From an uncultured Bacteroidota bacterium (GTDB taxonomy: Bacteria; Bacteroidota; Bacteroidia; Bacteroidales; P3), in NCBI GenBank assembly GCA_902784465.1, contig CACZUZ010000023.1:1-36104 (forward strand): 36,104 bases of DNA, given 5' to 3'. Of the stretch, positions 8,936 through 17,201 are shown in pieces. Under the pieces are notes generated by a model that ran no database searches, was not told where the DNA came from, and saw only the letters and a program-made list of their open reading frames with translations. The stretch's first letter is position 1; each line of letters opens with the position of its first letter. Both the position numbers and the translations under genes were made by a program.

Positions 8936-10687
8936 TTAGCAAGAGGGGACAAGTCCAAGAGACTTCTTGAGGGCTTCGATTTTTGCGTCGAGGTTGGCGT
9001 TGGTTGTGTCGAAATACTCTTTTTTGCTGAGGTTCTCTTTCACGCCGAAGTAGAACTTGATTTTGGGCTCGGTGCCGCTGGGGCGCACGGTGACCTTGTT
9101 GCCGTTGGCGGTGAAGAACTGGAGGACGTTGCTGGAGGGGAGGTCGATCTTGGTCACCTCGCCGGTCTTCATATTCTTCTCTTCGAGGGTCTTGATGTCG
9201 CGTATGCAGACCACGGGGCTGCCGTCGATTTCCTTGGGTGGGTTCTCGCGGTAGTCCTTCATCATCTGCTGGATTTCTTCGGCGCCGCTCTTGCCCTTGC
9301 GGACTACGTTGTGCAGACCCTCCTTGTAGAACCCGTACTCCTTGTAGAGGTCGACGAGGACATCGAAGAAGGTCTTGCCCTGCGATTTGGCCCAGGCGGC
9401 AATCTCGGCAATCATGGAGCAGGCGCCCACGGCATCCTTGTCGCGCACGAAGTCGCCAATCATGTAGCCGTAGCTCTCCTCGCCACCGCCGATGAAAGTC
9501 TCTTTACCTTCCATCTCAAGAATCTTGGCACCTATCCATTTGAAGCCGGTAAGCACGTCGTAGACTTTCACGCCCACCTTTTTGGCGATGTCGGCTGGCA
9601 GCTCGCTTGTGACGATGGTCTTGACGATGAACTCCTTGCCAGTGAGTTTGCCCTTCTCTTTCCATTCCTTGAGGAGGTAGTAGATGAGTACGCTCATGGT
9701 CTGGTTGCCGTTGAGGAGCATCCATTCGCCGTTGGGTTTCTTGACGGCCACACCTACGCGGTCGGCGTCGGGGTCGGAAGCGAAGACGATGTCGGCGTCG
9801 ATGTCCTTGGCCAGGTCGACAGCCATCTTCATGGCGGCATGCTCTTCGGGGTTGGGAGATGGTGTTGTGGGGAAGTTGCCGTCAGGCACAGCCTGAGCCT
9901 TGACGACGTTGACGTTGGTGAAGCCCAGACGCTCCAGCATGGTGGGTATCAGCTTGATGCCAGTGCCGTGGAGAGGAGTGTAGACAATCTTGATGTCGTG
10001 GTTCTGCTTGATGCACTCGGGGTGGAGGACATTCTTTTCGATCTCCTGCATGAAGGCCTCGTCGACATCGGCACCGATGGTGATGATGCGACTCTCGCCG
10101 CCGTTCCATTTCACGTCGCTGAGGGACTTGATTTTTTCAACCTCGTCGATGACGCTGGTGTCGTGGGGCGGCACCAGCTGGCAGCCGTCGTTCCAGTAGG
10201 CCTTGTAGCCGTTATACTCTTTGGGGTTGTGTGAGGCGGTGAGCATCACGCCAGTCTGGCATTTGAAGTGGCGCACGGCGAAGCTGAGCTCGGGGGTGGG
10301 ACGCATGTCGTCGAAGAGGTAGACGGTGAAGCCGTTGGCGGCAAGCACGTTGGCGGTGATCTCGGCAAATTCGCGGCTGTGGTTGCGGCTGTCGTGCGAG
10401 ATAGCAGCTTTCAGTTCTTCGCCAGGGAAGCATCCTTTGACGTAGTTGGCCAGACCCTGTGTTGCCATGCCGACGGTGTAGCGGTTCATGCGGTTGGTGC
10501 CCACGCCCATGATGCCGCGGAGTCCTCCGGTGCCAAATTCGAGGCTGCGGTAGAAACTCTCGTTAAGTTCTTCGGGGTTTTCGGCCTGCATCTTGCGGAT
10601 GGCGGCCTTGGTATCTTCATCGTATGCTCCTTCGAGCCATGTTTTTACATTTGCCACTGTGGTGGCATCGAGTGTGCATTGTGTCAT
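8936..10687 (-). CDS. Alpha-D-phosphohexomutase (phosphoglucomutase/phosphomannomutase family)
   Basis: A 583-residue cytoplasmic enzyme that interconverts hexose 1- and 6-phosphates through a phosphoserine. All four family signatures are present: catalytic serine loop TASHNPKEYNGYK (Ser152), metal-binding DPDADR (Asp305, 307, 309), sugar-specificity loop GGGEESYG (400-407) and phosphate-binding RPSGTEPK (535-542). The length and the EYNGYK sequence resemble the long phosphoglucomutase group (B. subtilis PgcA, eukaryotic PGM2) rather than the short GlmM/ManB types, so glucose-1-phosphate/glucose-6-phosphate interconversion is the likeliest reaction; phosphopentomutase activity cannot be ruled out. 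It is divergent from ribD, with a 16-bp direct repeat in the shared intergenic region. No sign of damage. Confidence 0.93.
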   Translation of the reverse strand: MTQCTLDATTVANVKTWLEGAYDEDTKAAIRKMQAENPEELNESFYRSLEFGTGGLRGIMGVGTNRMNRYTVGMATQGLANYVKGCFPGEELKAAISHDSRNHSREFAEITANVLAANGFTVYLFDDMRPTPELSFAVRHFKCQTGVMLTASHNPKEYNGYKAYWNDGCQLVPPHDTSVIDEVEKIKSLSDVKWNGGESRIITIGADVDEAFMQEIEKNVLHPECIKQNHDIKIVYTPLHGTGIKLIPTMLERLGFTNVNVVKAQAVPDGNFPTTPSPNPEEHAAMKMAVDLAKDIDADIVFASDPDADRVGVAVKKPNGEWMLLNGNQTMSVLIYYLLKEWKEKGKLTGKEFIVKTIVTSELPADIAKKVGVKVYDVLTGFKWIGAKILEMEGKETFIGGGEESYGYMIGDFVRDKDAVGACSMIAEIAAWAKSQGKTFFDVLVDLYKEYGFYKEGLHNVVRKGKSGAEEIQQMMKDYRENPPKEIDGSPVVCIRDIKTLEEKNMKTGEVTKIDLPSSNVLQFFTANGNKVTVRPSGTEPKIKFYFGVKENLSKKEYFDTTNANLDAKIEALKKSLGLVPSC

Positions 10688-10766
10688 GGTGTTTTATGGG
10701 GTTAAAGGTTTGTTGCGTAGGAGGAGAGAGGATGGAGTGAGGGAAGTGGGGGAGATGAGTAAAAAC

Positions 10767-10823
10767 GTGGAAATAATAGCAATTAACTAAAAAATTATTA
10801 AAATATTGTGGAGATAATAGCAA
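10767..10823. repeat. 16-bp direct repeat in the pgm/ribD divergent region
   Basis: GTGGAAATAATAGCAA (10767-10782) and GTGGAGATAATAGCAA (10808-10823) match at 15 of 16 positions with a 41-bp offset, about four helical turns. They lie between the divergent phosphohexomutase and ribD genes. Two same-face sites are consistent with a regulator-binding pair, but this is inferred from sequence only. Confidence 0.5.
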
Positions 10824-10839
10824 ACAATGAAAAAAGATG

Positions 10840-10847
10840 TAAATTTG
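10840..10847 (+). promoter_or_regulatory. Possible -7 element (TAAATTTG) at the 5' end of ribD
   Basis: TAAATTTG matches the Bacteroidota -7 consensus TAnnTTTG and is followed by CAA, as at other promoters in this window. No TTTG sits at the right distance upstream, so it is a half-match. If used, transcription would start near 10854. That excludes the first in-frame ATG at 10827 and leaves 10857 or 10887 as the ribD start. Confidence 0.35.
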
Positions 10848-10856
10848 CAATTTGAA

Positions 10857-11813
10857 ATGGAAACGAAAGAGTCAGACATAAACTACATGCGCCGATGCCT
10901 GCAGCTTGCCGCCAACGGGTTGGGACGTACCTACCCTAATCCTTTGGTGGGCTGTGTTATAGTCAAGGACGGCAAGGTCCTGTCGGAAGGCTATCACCAG
11001 CAGTATGGCGGCTGGCATGCTGAACGCAACGCCATCCTCAATTACCGGTCACGGAAGTTGAATTCCGACAGTAGTCTCAGCCCAGAACTCCGAAATGCCA
11101 CGTTGTATGTCAACCTGGAGCCCTGCTCGCATTACGGAAAGACACCGCCATGCGCCGACCTTATCGTCGAGAGCGGCATAAAAAGAGTGGTGTGCTGCAA
11201 TGACGACCCCAACCCGCTTGTCGCGGGCCGTGGTTTTGCCAAACTCGAGGCTGCAGGCATAGAGGTGGTTCGTCATCTCCTTGAGGATGAGGGAAGAGAG
11301 CTGAACCGCAGGTTCTTCACCTTCATGGAGAAAAGGAGGCCGTACATCATACTCAAATGGGCAGAGAGTGCCGATGGCTACATGGCACCGGATGCGAAAG
11401 GCAGTTACTGGATAAGCGATGCACACCAGACCCGCATGAGCCACCGTTTGCGCGCCACGGAGGCAGCCATCCTGGTGGGGTCGCAGACCTACCTTGACGA
11501 CAGGCCCCAGCTGACTCCGCGCCACTATGCAGGACGCCAGCCGTTGCGTATCGTCCTCGACCGTCGCGGGCGGCTGGAAGGATTGCCCGAGGGATGGCTG
11601 CGACTGCGATGCCAGACACTGGGCGAGGTGATGGACGAGCTGTTTGAACGCAAGGTTCAGTCGCTAATCGTAGAGGGTGGAAGACAGATCCTTGATGCTT
11701 TCATCGCCGAGGGGCTCTATGATGAGGTCGTTGTCTTCCGTGGCAAGACGGCATACGGGGCGGGGCTCCGGGCCCCAAAGATTCCCGAATGCAGGAATGT
11801 GTCTTTGTTTTAG
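10857..11813 (+). CDS. ribD: Bifunctional riboflavin biosynthesis protein RibD (deaminase/reductase)
   Basis: Catalyses two consecutive steps of riboflavin synthesis: deamination of the pyrimidine made from GTP, then NADPH-dependent reduction of its ribosyl side chain. The N-terminal cytidine-deaminase-like domain shows PNPLVGCVIV, the zinc motif HAE (His54, Glu56 counted from this start) and the paired cysteines of EPCSHYGKTPPC (Cys90, Cys99). The C-terminal reductase domain (from about residue 150) has LKWAESADGYMA, ILVGSQTYLDD and LIVEGG. The start at 10857 gives the usual short lead before YMRRC; the ATG at 10827 would place a promoter-like TAAATTTG inside the gene, and 10887 is also possible. 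The C-terminus is slightly short for the family but ends inside the reductase fold. The other rib genes are not in the window. Confidence 0.92.
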   Translation: METKESDINYMRRCLQLAANGLGRTYPNPLVGCVIVKDGKVLSEGYHQQYGGWHAERNAILNYRSRKLNSDSSLSPELRNATLYVNLEPCSHYGKTPPCADLIVESGIKRVVCCNDDPNPLVAGRGFAKLEAAGIEVVRHLLEDEGRELNRRFFTFMEKRRPYIILKWAESADGYMAPDAKGSYWISDAHQTRMSHRLRATEAAILVGSQTYLDDRPQLTPRHYAGRQPLRIVLDRRGRLEGLPEGWLRLRCQTLGEVMDELFERKVQSLIVEGGRQILDAFIAEGLYDEVVVFRGKTAYGAGLRAPKIPECRNVSLF

Positions 11814-11894
11814 TGAAAAAAAACGCCGCGTGTACAACAATTATGAACCCTGTGCGTTTCTTTACAAATCTTAACCCCTTAAACCTTTATACCT

Positions 11895-12602
11895 ATGACT
11901 GAGAATCAAGTTCAATCGAAGAAAAACATCGTCCTCGGTGTGAGCATAGTCCTCGCAGCTTTTGTGCTGGGTCTCATGCTTATATGCACCGTCCGCACCC
12001 TCAAGTCGTTCGACGACACCGTGACTGTCCGCGGTCTCTGTGAACGCGAGATGCCCGCCGACCGCGTGGTGCTTCGCATCAGCTATACGGCGCAGGACAA
12101 CTCGCTGGTAGACCTCCGTTCCACCGTTGAGCGCAACGACCGCATCATCGTCGACCTGCTCAAAAAAGGCGGCATCAGCGACGACGAGATCAAATACACC
12201 ACTGCCAACTTCAACGACCGTTACGAAGACTACTATGTGAGCAACGAAATCAAGTTCCGCTACAATGCCCATCAGACCATCAACGTTTTCAGCTCAGACC
12301 TCGAGAAGGTCCGCGGGCTGCAGAACAGCATCGACGGCGAGTTGCTGAAGAATGACATCATCTCCAGCACCTACGCCAGCTACGAGTACAACGGACTCAA
12401 CGACATCAAGCCTTCGATGATAGCAGAGAGCCTCGAGAAAGCCCGCGAGAGCGCTGAGGAGTTTGCCAAGAACAGCCACAGCAAGATAGGCAAGATGCGT
12501 ACCGCCTCGCAGGGCTACTTTGAGATCAACGACCTTGATGAGAACACTCCGCAAGTCAAGAAGATACGTGTTGTTACCACCGTTGAATACTACCTCAAAT
12601 AA
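11895..12602 (+). CDS. SIMPL-domain (DUF541) membrane-anchored protein
   Basis: A 235-residue protein with an N-terminal membrane anchor (about residues 12-34, IVLGVSIVLAAFVLGLMLI) and a SIMPL/DUF541 domain in the periplasm. The family signature is seen in FDDTVTVRGLCEREMPADRV at the start of the domain, the alternating strands, and the C-terminal IRVVTTVEYYLK strand. Bacterial members such as E. coli YggE are linked to oxidative or envelope stress, but no enzymatic activity is established and none is claimed here. It stands 42 nt upstream of a TPR protein on the same strand, so the two are probably co-transcribed. The start is the first ATG of the frame, 81 nt after ribD. Confidence 0.85.
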   Translation: MTENQVQSKKNIVLGVSIVLAAFVLGLMLICTVRTLKSFDDTVTVRGLCEREMPADRVVLRISYTAQDNSLVDLRSTVERNDRIIVDLLKKGGISDDEIKYTTANFNDRYEDYYVSNEIKFRYNAHQTINVFSSDLEKVRGLQNSIDGELLKNDIISSTYASYEYNGLNDIKPSMIAESLEKARESAEEFAKNSHSKIGKMRTASQGYFEINDLDENTPQVKKIRVVTTVEYYLK

Positions 12603-12644
12603 TAGTCTGTTGTTTGACGTTCAAAGACCGACGTTACCCTGTTG

Positions 12645-14489
12645 ATGCCATTCAGAAGCCGATATTCAAAAACCATAATAGCCCTACTGCTCGCCATCTA
12701 CTGCTCGCCCTTGCTTGCGCAGCAATCTGGCGAGCAGATGGCATCGTACTACTACCAAAACAAGGAGTACGACAAGGCCATCGAGCTTTACGAGCCACTC
12801 TACAACAAGACGCAGAGCCAGTTCTACTACCAGATGCTCTACTCATGCTACACGAATACCATGCAGTGGAAGGAGGTGGAGAAGCTGGTAGAGAGACGCA
12901 TAAAAAAACAGCAGCGCGACCTGACGCTCTATGTGGATTTGGGCAAGGTTTTTGTCGCCAAGGGCGACAAGAAGAAGGCAGAGAAACAGTTTGCTGCGGC
13001 GATAGATAAGCTGGGGCGCGACACCAAGCAAACAGCCGACCTGGCTATGGCTTTCGAGAATGCGGGTCGCTATGACTACGCCACGGCAACATACTTGAAA
13101 GCGCGTGAGAATCTCCAGAATGACTACCTTTTTGTCATGGAACTTGCCACGCTCTATGGCAAGGCGGGCAACTACGAGAAGATGATGGATGAATACTTCA
13201 ATCTCCTCGACAAGTCGCCCGGCAATATGGGGAGCATACAGCTGGCCCTCAGCCGTTCGCTTAACGAGTCGTCGTCCACGCAGCTCGCCGACGGCTTGCG
13301 GCGTACCCTTGTGAGTCGCATACGCCAGAACCCTGACAACAGGAGCTACCTCGAGATGATGCTCTGGTTCTCGTTGCAGCAGAAGGACTTCGACTTCGCC
13401 CTCACACAGGCCCAGGCTGTTGACGCGCGCTTCCCCGACCTCGGTGGGGAGCAGGTTATGCGCGTAGCCAAGATAGCCCAAAACAACGAGGACTGGGCGA
13501 CGGCCGACAAAGCCTATCGCCATCTGGTGGCGAAAGGCAAGGAGCATCCTTACTATTTCGAGAGCAGGGTAGGGTTGCTCGACGTTGGCTATCGCCGTAT
13601 CAGTCAGGGCTATGCCGCCGACGGCAAGACGCTGGCTGCACTGATGGCCGATTATGATGCCGCCCTCGATGAGCTGGGCAAGAATGAACACACCGTCCAG
13701 CTGATGCGCAACTATTCCCACTTGCTTGCCTATTCGGGAACGACAACAACGACAGAGAATCTGCAGCGTGCTGCCGACCTGCTGCAGGATATTATTGAGA
13801 TGCCCCGCATCTCGTCCGCCACCCTCGCCGAGGTGAAGCTCGAGCTGGGCGACCTGTTGCTCTTTGCCGGCGAGATATGGGATGCTTCGCTCCTCTATAG
13901 CCAGGTCGAGAAGTCGAACAAGAATGACATTGTTGGTGCGATGGCAAAGTTCAAGAATGCCAAGTTGAGCTATTATAACAATGATTTCCAGTGGGCCAAG
14001 TCGCAGCTTGATGTGCTGAGGGCCTCCACCTCAAAGCTTATAGCCAACGATGCCATGCAGCTCTCGCTGCTCATCAGCGACAATATGGAGGAGGACAGCA
14101 CCTACGACATGCTTGAGCTCTATGCCGCTGCCGACCTTATGCTCTATCAGGGCAAGCTCGACTCTGCCTGGACGTTGTTGGACGACATCACGCACCGTAC
14201 CCTCGACCATCCCCTTTTCGACGAAATCCTTGTGCAGAAGGCCCGTATACGCATGCGTCAGGGACGCTACGGCGAGGCCGACACCCTGTTGCAGTTTGTC
14301 GTCGACCACTATGGTTCCGACATCCTTGCCGACGATGCGCTGTTCATGCTCGCCGAGCTCAACGAGCAGCAGCTAGGCAATGCGGAAAAAGCGAAGCAAT
14401 GCTATGAAAAACTGGTTATTGACTATCCTTCGAGTCTGTTTGTAGACAGGGCGAGGAAGAAGCTATCGCGTACCACATCGGGACGATGA
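12645..14489 (+). CDS. Exported tetratricopeptide-repeat protein
   Basis: A 614-residue protein with a signal peptide (MPFRSRYSKTIIALLLAIYCSPLLAQ) followed by tetratricopeptide-like helical repeats throughout; clear ones include the segment from MASYYYQNKEYDKAIELYEP, the repeat around AKGDKKKAEKQFAAAID, and the C-terminal pair RMRQGRYGEADTLLQFVVDHY and EQQLGNAEKAKQCYEKLV. Such periplasmic or outer-membrane TPR proteins act as assembly scaffolds; the partner cannot be read from the sequence. The ATG at 12645 is used; the frame also has a TTG at 12642. The 3' end overlaps the convergent O-antigen ligase-like gene by 74 nt. Confidence 0.87.
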   Translation: MPFRSRYSKTIIALLLAIYCSPLLAQQSGEQMASYYYQNKEYDKAIELYEPLYNKTQSQFYYQMLYSCYTNTMQWKEVEKLVERRIKKQQRDLTLYVDLGKVFVAKGDKKKAEKQFAAAIDKLGRDTKQTADLAMAFENAGRYDYATATYLKARENLQNDYLFVMELATLYGKAGNYEKMMDEYFNLLDKSPGNMGSIQLALSRSLNESSSTQLADGLRRTLVSRIRQNPDNRSYLEMMLWFSLQQKDFDFALTQAQAVDARFPDLGGEQVMRVAKIAQNNEDWATADKAYRHLVAKGKEHPYYFESRVGLLDVGYRRISQGYAADGKTLAALMADYDAALDELGKNEHTVQLMRNYSHLLAYSGTTTTTENLQRAADLLQDIIEMPRISSATLAEVKLELGDLLLFAGEIWDASLLYSQVEKSNKNDIVGAMAKFKNAKLSYYNNDFQWAKSQLDVLRASTSKLIANDAMQLSLLISDNMEEDSTYDMLELYAAADLMLYQGKLDSAWTLLDDITHRTLDHPLFDEILVQKARIRMRQGRYGEADTLLQFVVDHYGSDILADDALFMLAELNEQQLGNAEKAKQCYEKLVIDYPSSLFVDRARKKLSRTTSGR

Positions 14490-15651
14490 ACATCAGTCCC
14501 ATCTGACGGGACAGTATCGATTCGAACATGCCGCATATCGCGATGGTAAGCATCAGGGTCAACAGTTCGAAGTCACGCCGGCGGTAGCCGTCGACAGCAG
14601 GCAACGTGAACATGGCTAATAGCAACAACAGTCCTGGCAATCCCAATGCCAGTAACGAATCGAGGAAAATATTATGTGTGTTGAGTTCGGTCCAGTCACG
14701 TCCTTCTTTGGAATAGTATATCTCCAGTTCGTCAAGACTGTCGCCTATGCCGACACCGAAAGGCAGGTTGTTTATGGCGGCGCGGACTGAACATTCATAT
14801 ATGTCGATGCGCTCGTCGCTTCTCGTGGTTTGGATGTTTTCAACGGTTTTTGTGATGCGTCTGTCATTTTCTGGCACGGCGAAGTAGGTTATGCAGATTG
14901 TGGCAAGGCCTCCCGACAGGATGATTAGTCCAAGTTTCCGGTTACGAAGTCTCACAATCTGGTGAAGCACTATGCACAAGAAGATGATTATAGCCCCTAT
15001 TTCGCCAACGCGGGATGAAACAGCCAGGTCGTACAATAACAAGACCAAAGCCGCGACGCCGAGTCCGATTTTTTGTCCTTGTGGCATCTTGTCGCGGTGG
15101 TTGGCCCATTCACTGTAAAGGAATCCAAGTGCCATAACCAGATAGAGAGCCATATAGGTATGATGCACAGTGTCAAAAAAGCCGCCAAATTTGAATTTTT
15201 TGCCCTCGATGATAAGTATTATCACTCGTACAAGGAATTTTATCATCAGGCTTGCGGTGAAAGCGTACAGTATCCCTCGTCGGCGCAGTGGTGTGATGTA
15301 TGAGGTGTTGGCGCAGAGTAGGAGCAAAGGCATAATGAGTAGCGGCAAGCGGTTCTTCATAAATCCCCAACCATAATCCAAGTTGCTGGACCATAGTAAG
15401 GTGACGCCTTGCCAAAGGTAGAATCCCATCATCATATACAAAGCCCAGCGATTCAATTTCGAAAGAGAGGGGTTGCCTACGTGTTTGTTGTAGATGATGC
15501 GAACTGTGACCACAAAGACCAAGGGAGTGAAGAGATTCAAGGCAAGTTCCCAACTCCAAGGTATGACTATACTGATGGCCGCGAGGATGAGATATTCGGT
15601 CACCTCGAGCTTGCTCATGCTTTTGAAATAATCAGTTATATTTTTTTTCAT
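14416..15651 (-). CDS. O-antigen ligase / polymerase family (Wzy_C) membrane protein
   Basis: A 411-residue polytopic inner-membrane protein with about ten to twelve hydrophobic segments. The Wzy_C-type core is visible in the AVSSRVGEIGAII segment and in the large periplasmic loop that ends ELNTHNIFLDSLLALGLPG, the characteristic THN motif preceding a transmembrane helix. The family ligates undecaprenyl-linked glycan to lipid A core, or polymerises O units; which of these applies here cannot be told. In Bacteroidota such a ligase could also serve the A-LPS to which T9SS cargo is attached, which is inference. It is divergent from rsmA and its stop codon lies 74 nt inside the convergent TPR gene. 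The first ATG is retained because the following MSK and first membrane helix fit a short cytoplasmic tail. Confidence 0.82.
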   Translation of the reverse strand: MKKNITDYFKSMSKLEVTEYLILAAISIVIPWSWELALNLFTPLVFVVTVRIIYNKHVGNPSLSKLNRWALYMMMGFYLWQGVTLLWSSNLDYGWGFMKNRLPLLIMPLLLLCANTSYITPLRRRGILYAFTASLMIKFLVRVIILIIEGKKFKFGGFFDTVHHTYMALYLVMALGFLYSEWANHRDKMPQGQKIGLGVAALVLLLYDLAVSSRVGEIGAIIIFLCIVLHQIVRLRNRKLGLIILSGGLATICITYFAVPENDRRITKTVENIQTTRSDERIDIYECSVRAAINNLPFGVGIGDSLDELEIYYSKEGRDWTELNTHNIFLDSLLALGLPGLLLLLAMFTLPAVDGYRRRDFELLTLMLTIAICGMFESILSRQMGLMFIVPMWYAIASSSPCLQTDSKDSQ

Positions 15652-15674
15652 ATAAGGGAATAACCATCGTATCC

Positions 15675-15705
15675 TTTTTTTATTGTGAATGGGACAATAA
15701 AAAAA
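15675..15705. other. A/T-only 12-bp hairpin between divergent genes
   Basis: Bases 15675-15686 (T7ATTGT) pair perfectly with 15694-15705 (ACAATA7) around a 7-nt loop. It sits in the 77-nt gap between the divergent O-antigen ligase-like gene and rsmA. Read either way it has little G/C, so it is a poor terminator; it may simply be a palindromic promoter-region sequence or leader stem. Confidence 0.4.
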
Positions 15706-15728
15706 AGTGCCATGCGTTTCATTTTAAA

Positions 15729-16514
15729 ATGGAACCAGTAAAAGCTAAGAAACAGTTAGGACAGCATTTCCTGAAGGACGAGAGCATTGCCGAGCGCATA
15801 GCCCACAGCCTTACAGGCCAGAGCCGCTGTCTTCTCGAGATAGGCCCTGGGATGGGCGTACTGACCAAATACCTTATCGGTGACGAGCGCTACCATTTTG
15901 CCGCCATCGAGCTTGACCGGGAGTCGGTCGACTACCTCGCGGTACATTATCCGGAGCTGCGTGTCATCGAGGGCGACTTTCTGCGTAACGACATGGCATC
16001 CCTTTTCAGTCCTGTAGAGCAGGCTGAAGGCATCTCCATTATCGGCAACTTCCCCTATAATATCTCTTCGCAGATACTGTTCCGTGTCTTCGAGCATCGC
16101 GACATGGTGCCGGAGGTCGTCGGGATGTTCCAGAAGGAGGTGGCAGAGCGTGTGGCGGCGGCACCTGGGAGCAAGACCTACGGAATACTCAGTGTGTTGC
16201 TTTCGGCATTCTACGATATAGAGTACCTTTTCACCGTCCACGAGCATGTGTTTAATCCGCCGCCCAAGGTGAAGTCTGCTGTCATCCGTCTGAGACGCAA
16301 CAGTGTTGAAAGGTTGGACTGCGATGAGAAGCTCTTTGTGCAGGTTGTGAAGACGGCTTTCAACCAGCGTCGCAAGACACTGCGCAACGCCTTGAAGCCG
16401 CTGAACTGTTCGCTGGAAGCCATAGATGAGACTATTCTCGCCAGGCGTGCGGAGCAACTGTCGGTTGCTGATTTTGTTAGGATAACGAGGACGTTGGAAG
16501 GAGGGAGGTTGTAG
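15729..16514 (+). CDS. rsmA: 16S rRNA (adenine1518/1519-N6)-dimethyltransferase RsmA (KsgA)
   Basis: A 261-residue SAM-dependent enzyme that dimethylates two adjacent adenines in the 3' terminal hairpin of 16S rRNA late in 30S assembly. The N-terminal KKQLGQHFLKD motif, the SAM-binding LLEIGPGMGVLT (about residues 36-47), the acidic residues in AAIELDRE, and the catalytic NFPYNISS (about 105-112) are all present, and the C-terminal helical domain contains FNQRRKTLRNAL. The length is normal for the family. The stop codon overlaps the first unit of a five-copy 9-nt tandem repeat. Confidence 0.96.
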   Translation: MEPVKAKKQLGQHFLKDESIAERIAHSLTGQSRCLLEIGPGMGVLTKYLIGDERYHFAAIELDRESVDYLAVHYPELRVIEGDFLRNDMASLFSPVEQAEGISIIGNFPYNISSQILFRVFEHRDMVPEVVGMFQKEVAERVAAAPGSKTYGILSVLLSAFYDIEYLFTVHEHVFNPPPKVKSAVIRLRRNSVERLDCDEKLFVQVVKTAFNQRRKTLRNALKPLNCSLEAIDETILARRAEQLSVADFVRITRTLEGGRL

Positions 16515-16555
16515 ACGGGGTAGACGGGGTAGGCGTGGTAGGCGGAGTGGACGAG
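16511..16555 (+). repeat. Five-copy 9-bp tandem repeat at the rsmA stop codon
   Basis: Five consecutive 9-mers read GTAGACGGG, GTAGACGGG, GTAGGCGTG, GTAGGCGGA, GTGGACGAG. The rsmA stop codon (TAG, 16512-16514) lies in the first unit, so the array forms the start of the 3' untranslated region and cannot change the protein. The rest of the 90-nt gap to the next gene is AT-rich and shows no clear promoter. Confidence 0.7.
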
Positions 16556-16604
16556 GAATCAGAAAACCTATACAATTATATTTTATCGTAAAAAAATCAT
16601 TCTC

Positions 16605-17201
16605 ATGTCGCTAATTGAATTTATTATACTTGCCATAGCACTTTCCTTCGAGGCACTTGTTGTTATGCACGGCTGTGCGCTCAAGAATAAGATAACACTC
16701 ACCAAAGGCCTTGCAGAATCGGCTATTGTGGCACTCGTCAACGCATTGCTTCTTGCCGCCGGCATCTGGATTGGCTCGATGCTCAAGTTCACGCCTGCAG
16801 GCATCGACCCCGATGCGTCGCAGACGGGGAGCTTGTTGGCCGACACAGACGGTCTTGTCTATCTGGGCCTTCTGCTGCTTGTCGCTGTTCGCCTGTTGTT
16901 CCGTAGTGGCAAGAAGAGCCGTCAGGTGCAGCCGTACGACATCAGCCGCTATGGTACTGCACTCCTTCTAGGTGTAGCCATAGGCATCAATACCCTCATC
17001 GTCGGCATTGGTGTCGGGTTCCGACCTGTGATGTCGAACCTATGGGCTGCTGCGGTTCCGCTGTTCGTGGTGATGACGCTCTTCGCATTCCTCGGCGTGA
17101 TGCTGGGTCGCAAGGGCAAGGAGATCCGTGCCCGCCGCTACACATTGTTCGCAGTGCTCTTCCTTCTCGCGTTTGCCCTCAAAGGTGCCTTTTGGGGTTA
17201 G
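16605..17201 (+). CDS. MntP-like (DUF204) six-helix membrane protein
   Basis: A 198-residue membrane protein with six predicted transmembrane helices arranged as two inverted halves: an opening FIILAIALSFEALVV helix, a cytoplasmic RSGKKSRQ loop near residue 100, and a second-half GVAIGINTLIVG helix. This architecture and length match the MntP manganese-efflux family. The two acidic positions I expect in the family, SxDA in helix 1 and a second Asp in helix 4, are here Glu16 and Asn129, so manganese transport is not assured. It could be a diverged exporter with another substrate. Its TAG stop shares bases with the TAA stop of the convergent barrel gene. Confidence 0.72.
   Translation: MSLIEFIILAIALSFEALVVMHGCALKNKITLTKGLAESAIVALVNALLLAAGIWIGSMLKFTPAGIDPDASQTGSLLADTDGLVYLGLLLLVAVRLLFRSGKKSRQVQPYDISRYGTALLLGVAIGINTLIVGIGVGFRPVMSNLWAAAVPLFVVMTLFAFLGVMLGRKGKEIRARRYTLFAVLFLLAFALKGAFWG

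Noticed and set aside
9311-10234. Open frame of 307 codons on the plus strand opposite the phosphohexomutase
   Set aside because: The minus-strand gene has every catalytic motif; the opposite frame is a compositional shadow.
12843-13721. Minus-strand frame of 292 codons opposite the TPR gene
   Set aside because: No domain features and it overlaps a well-formed TPR coding region with a signal peptide.
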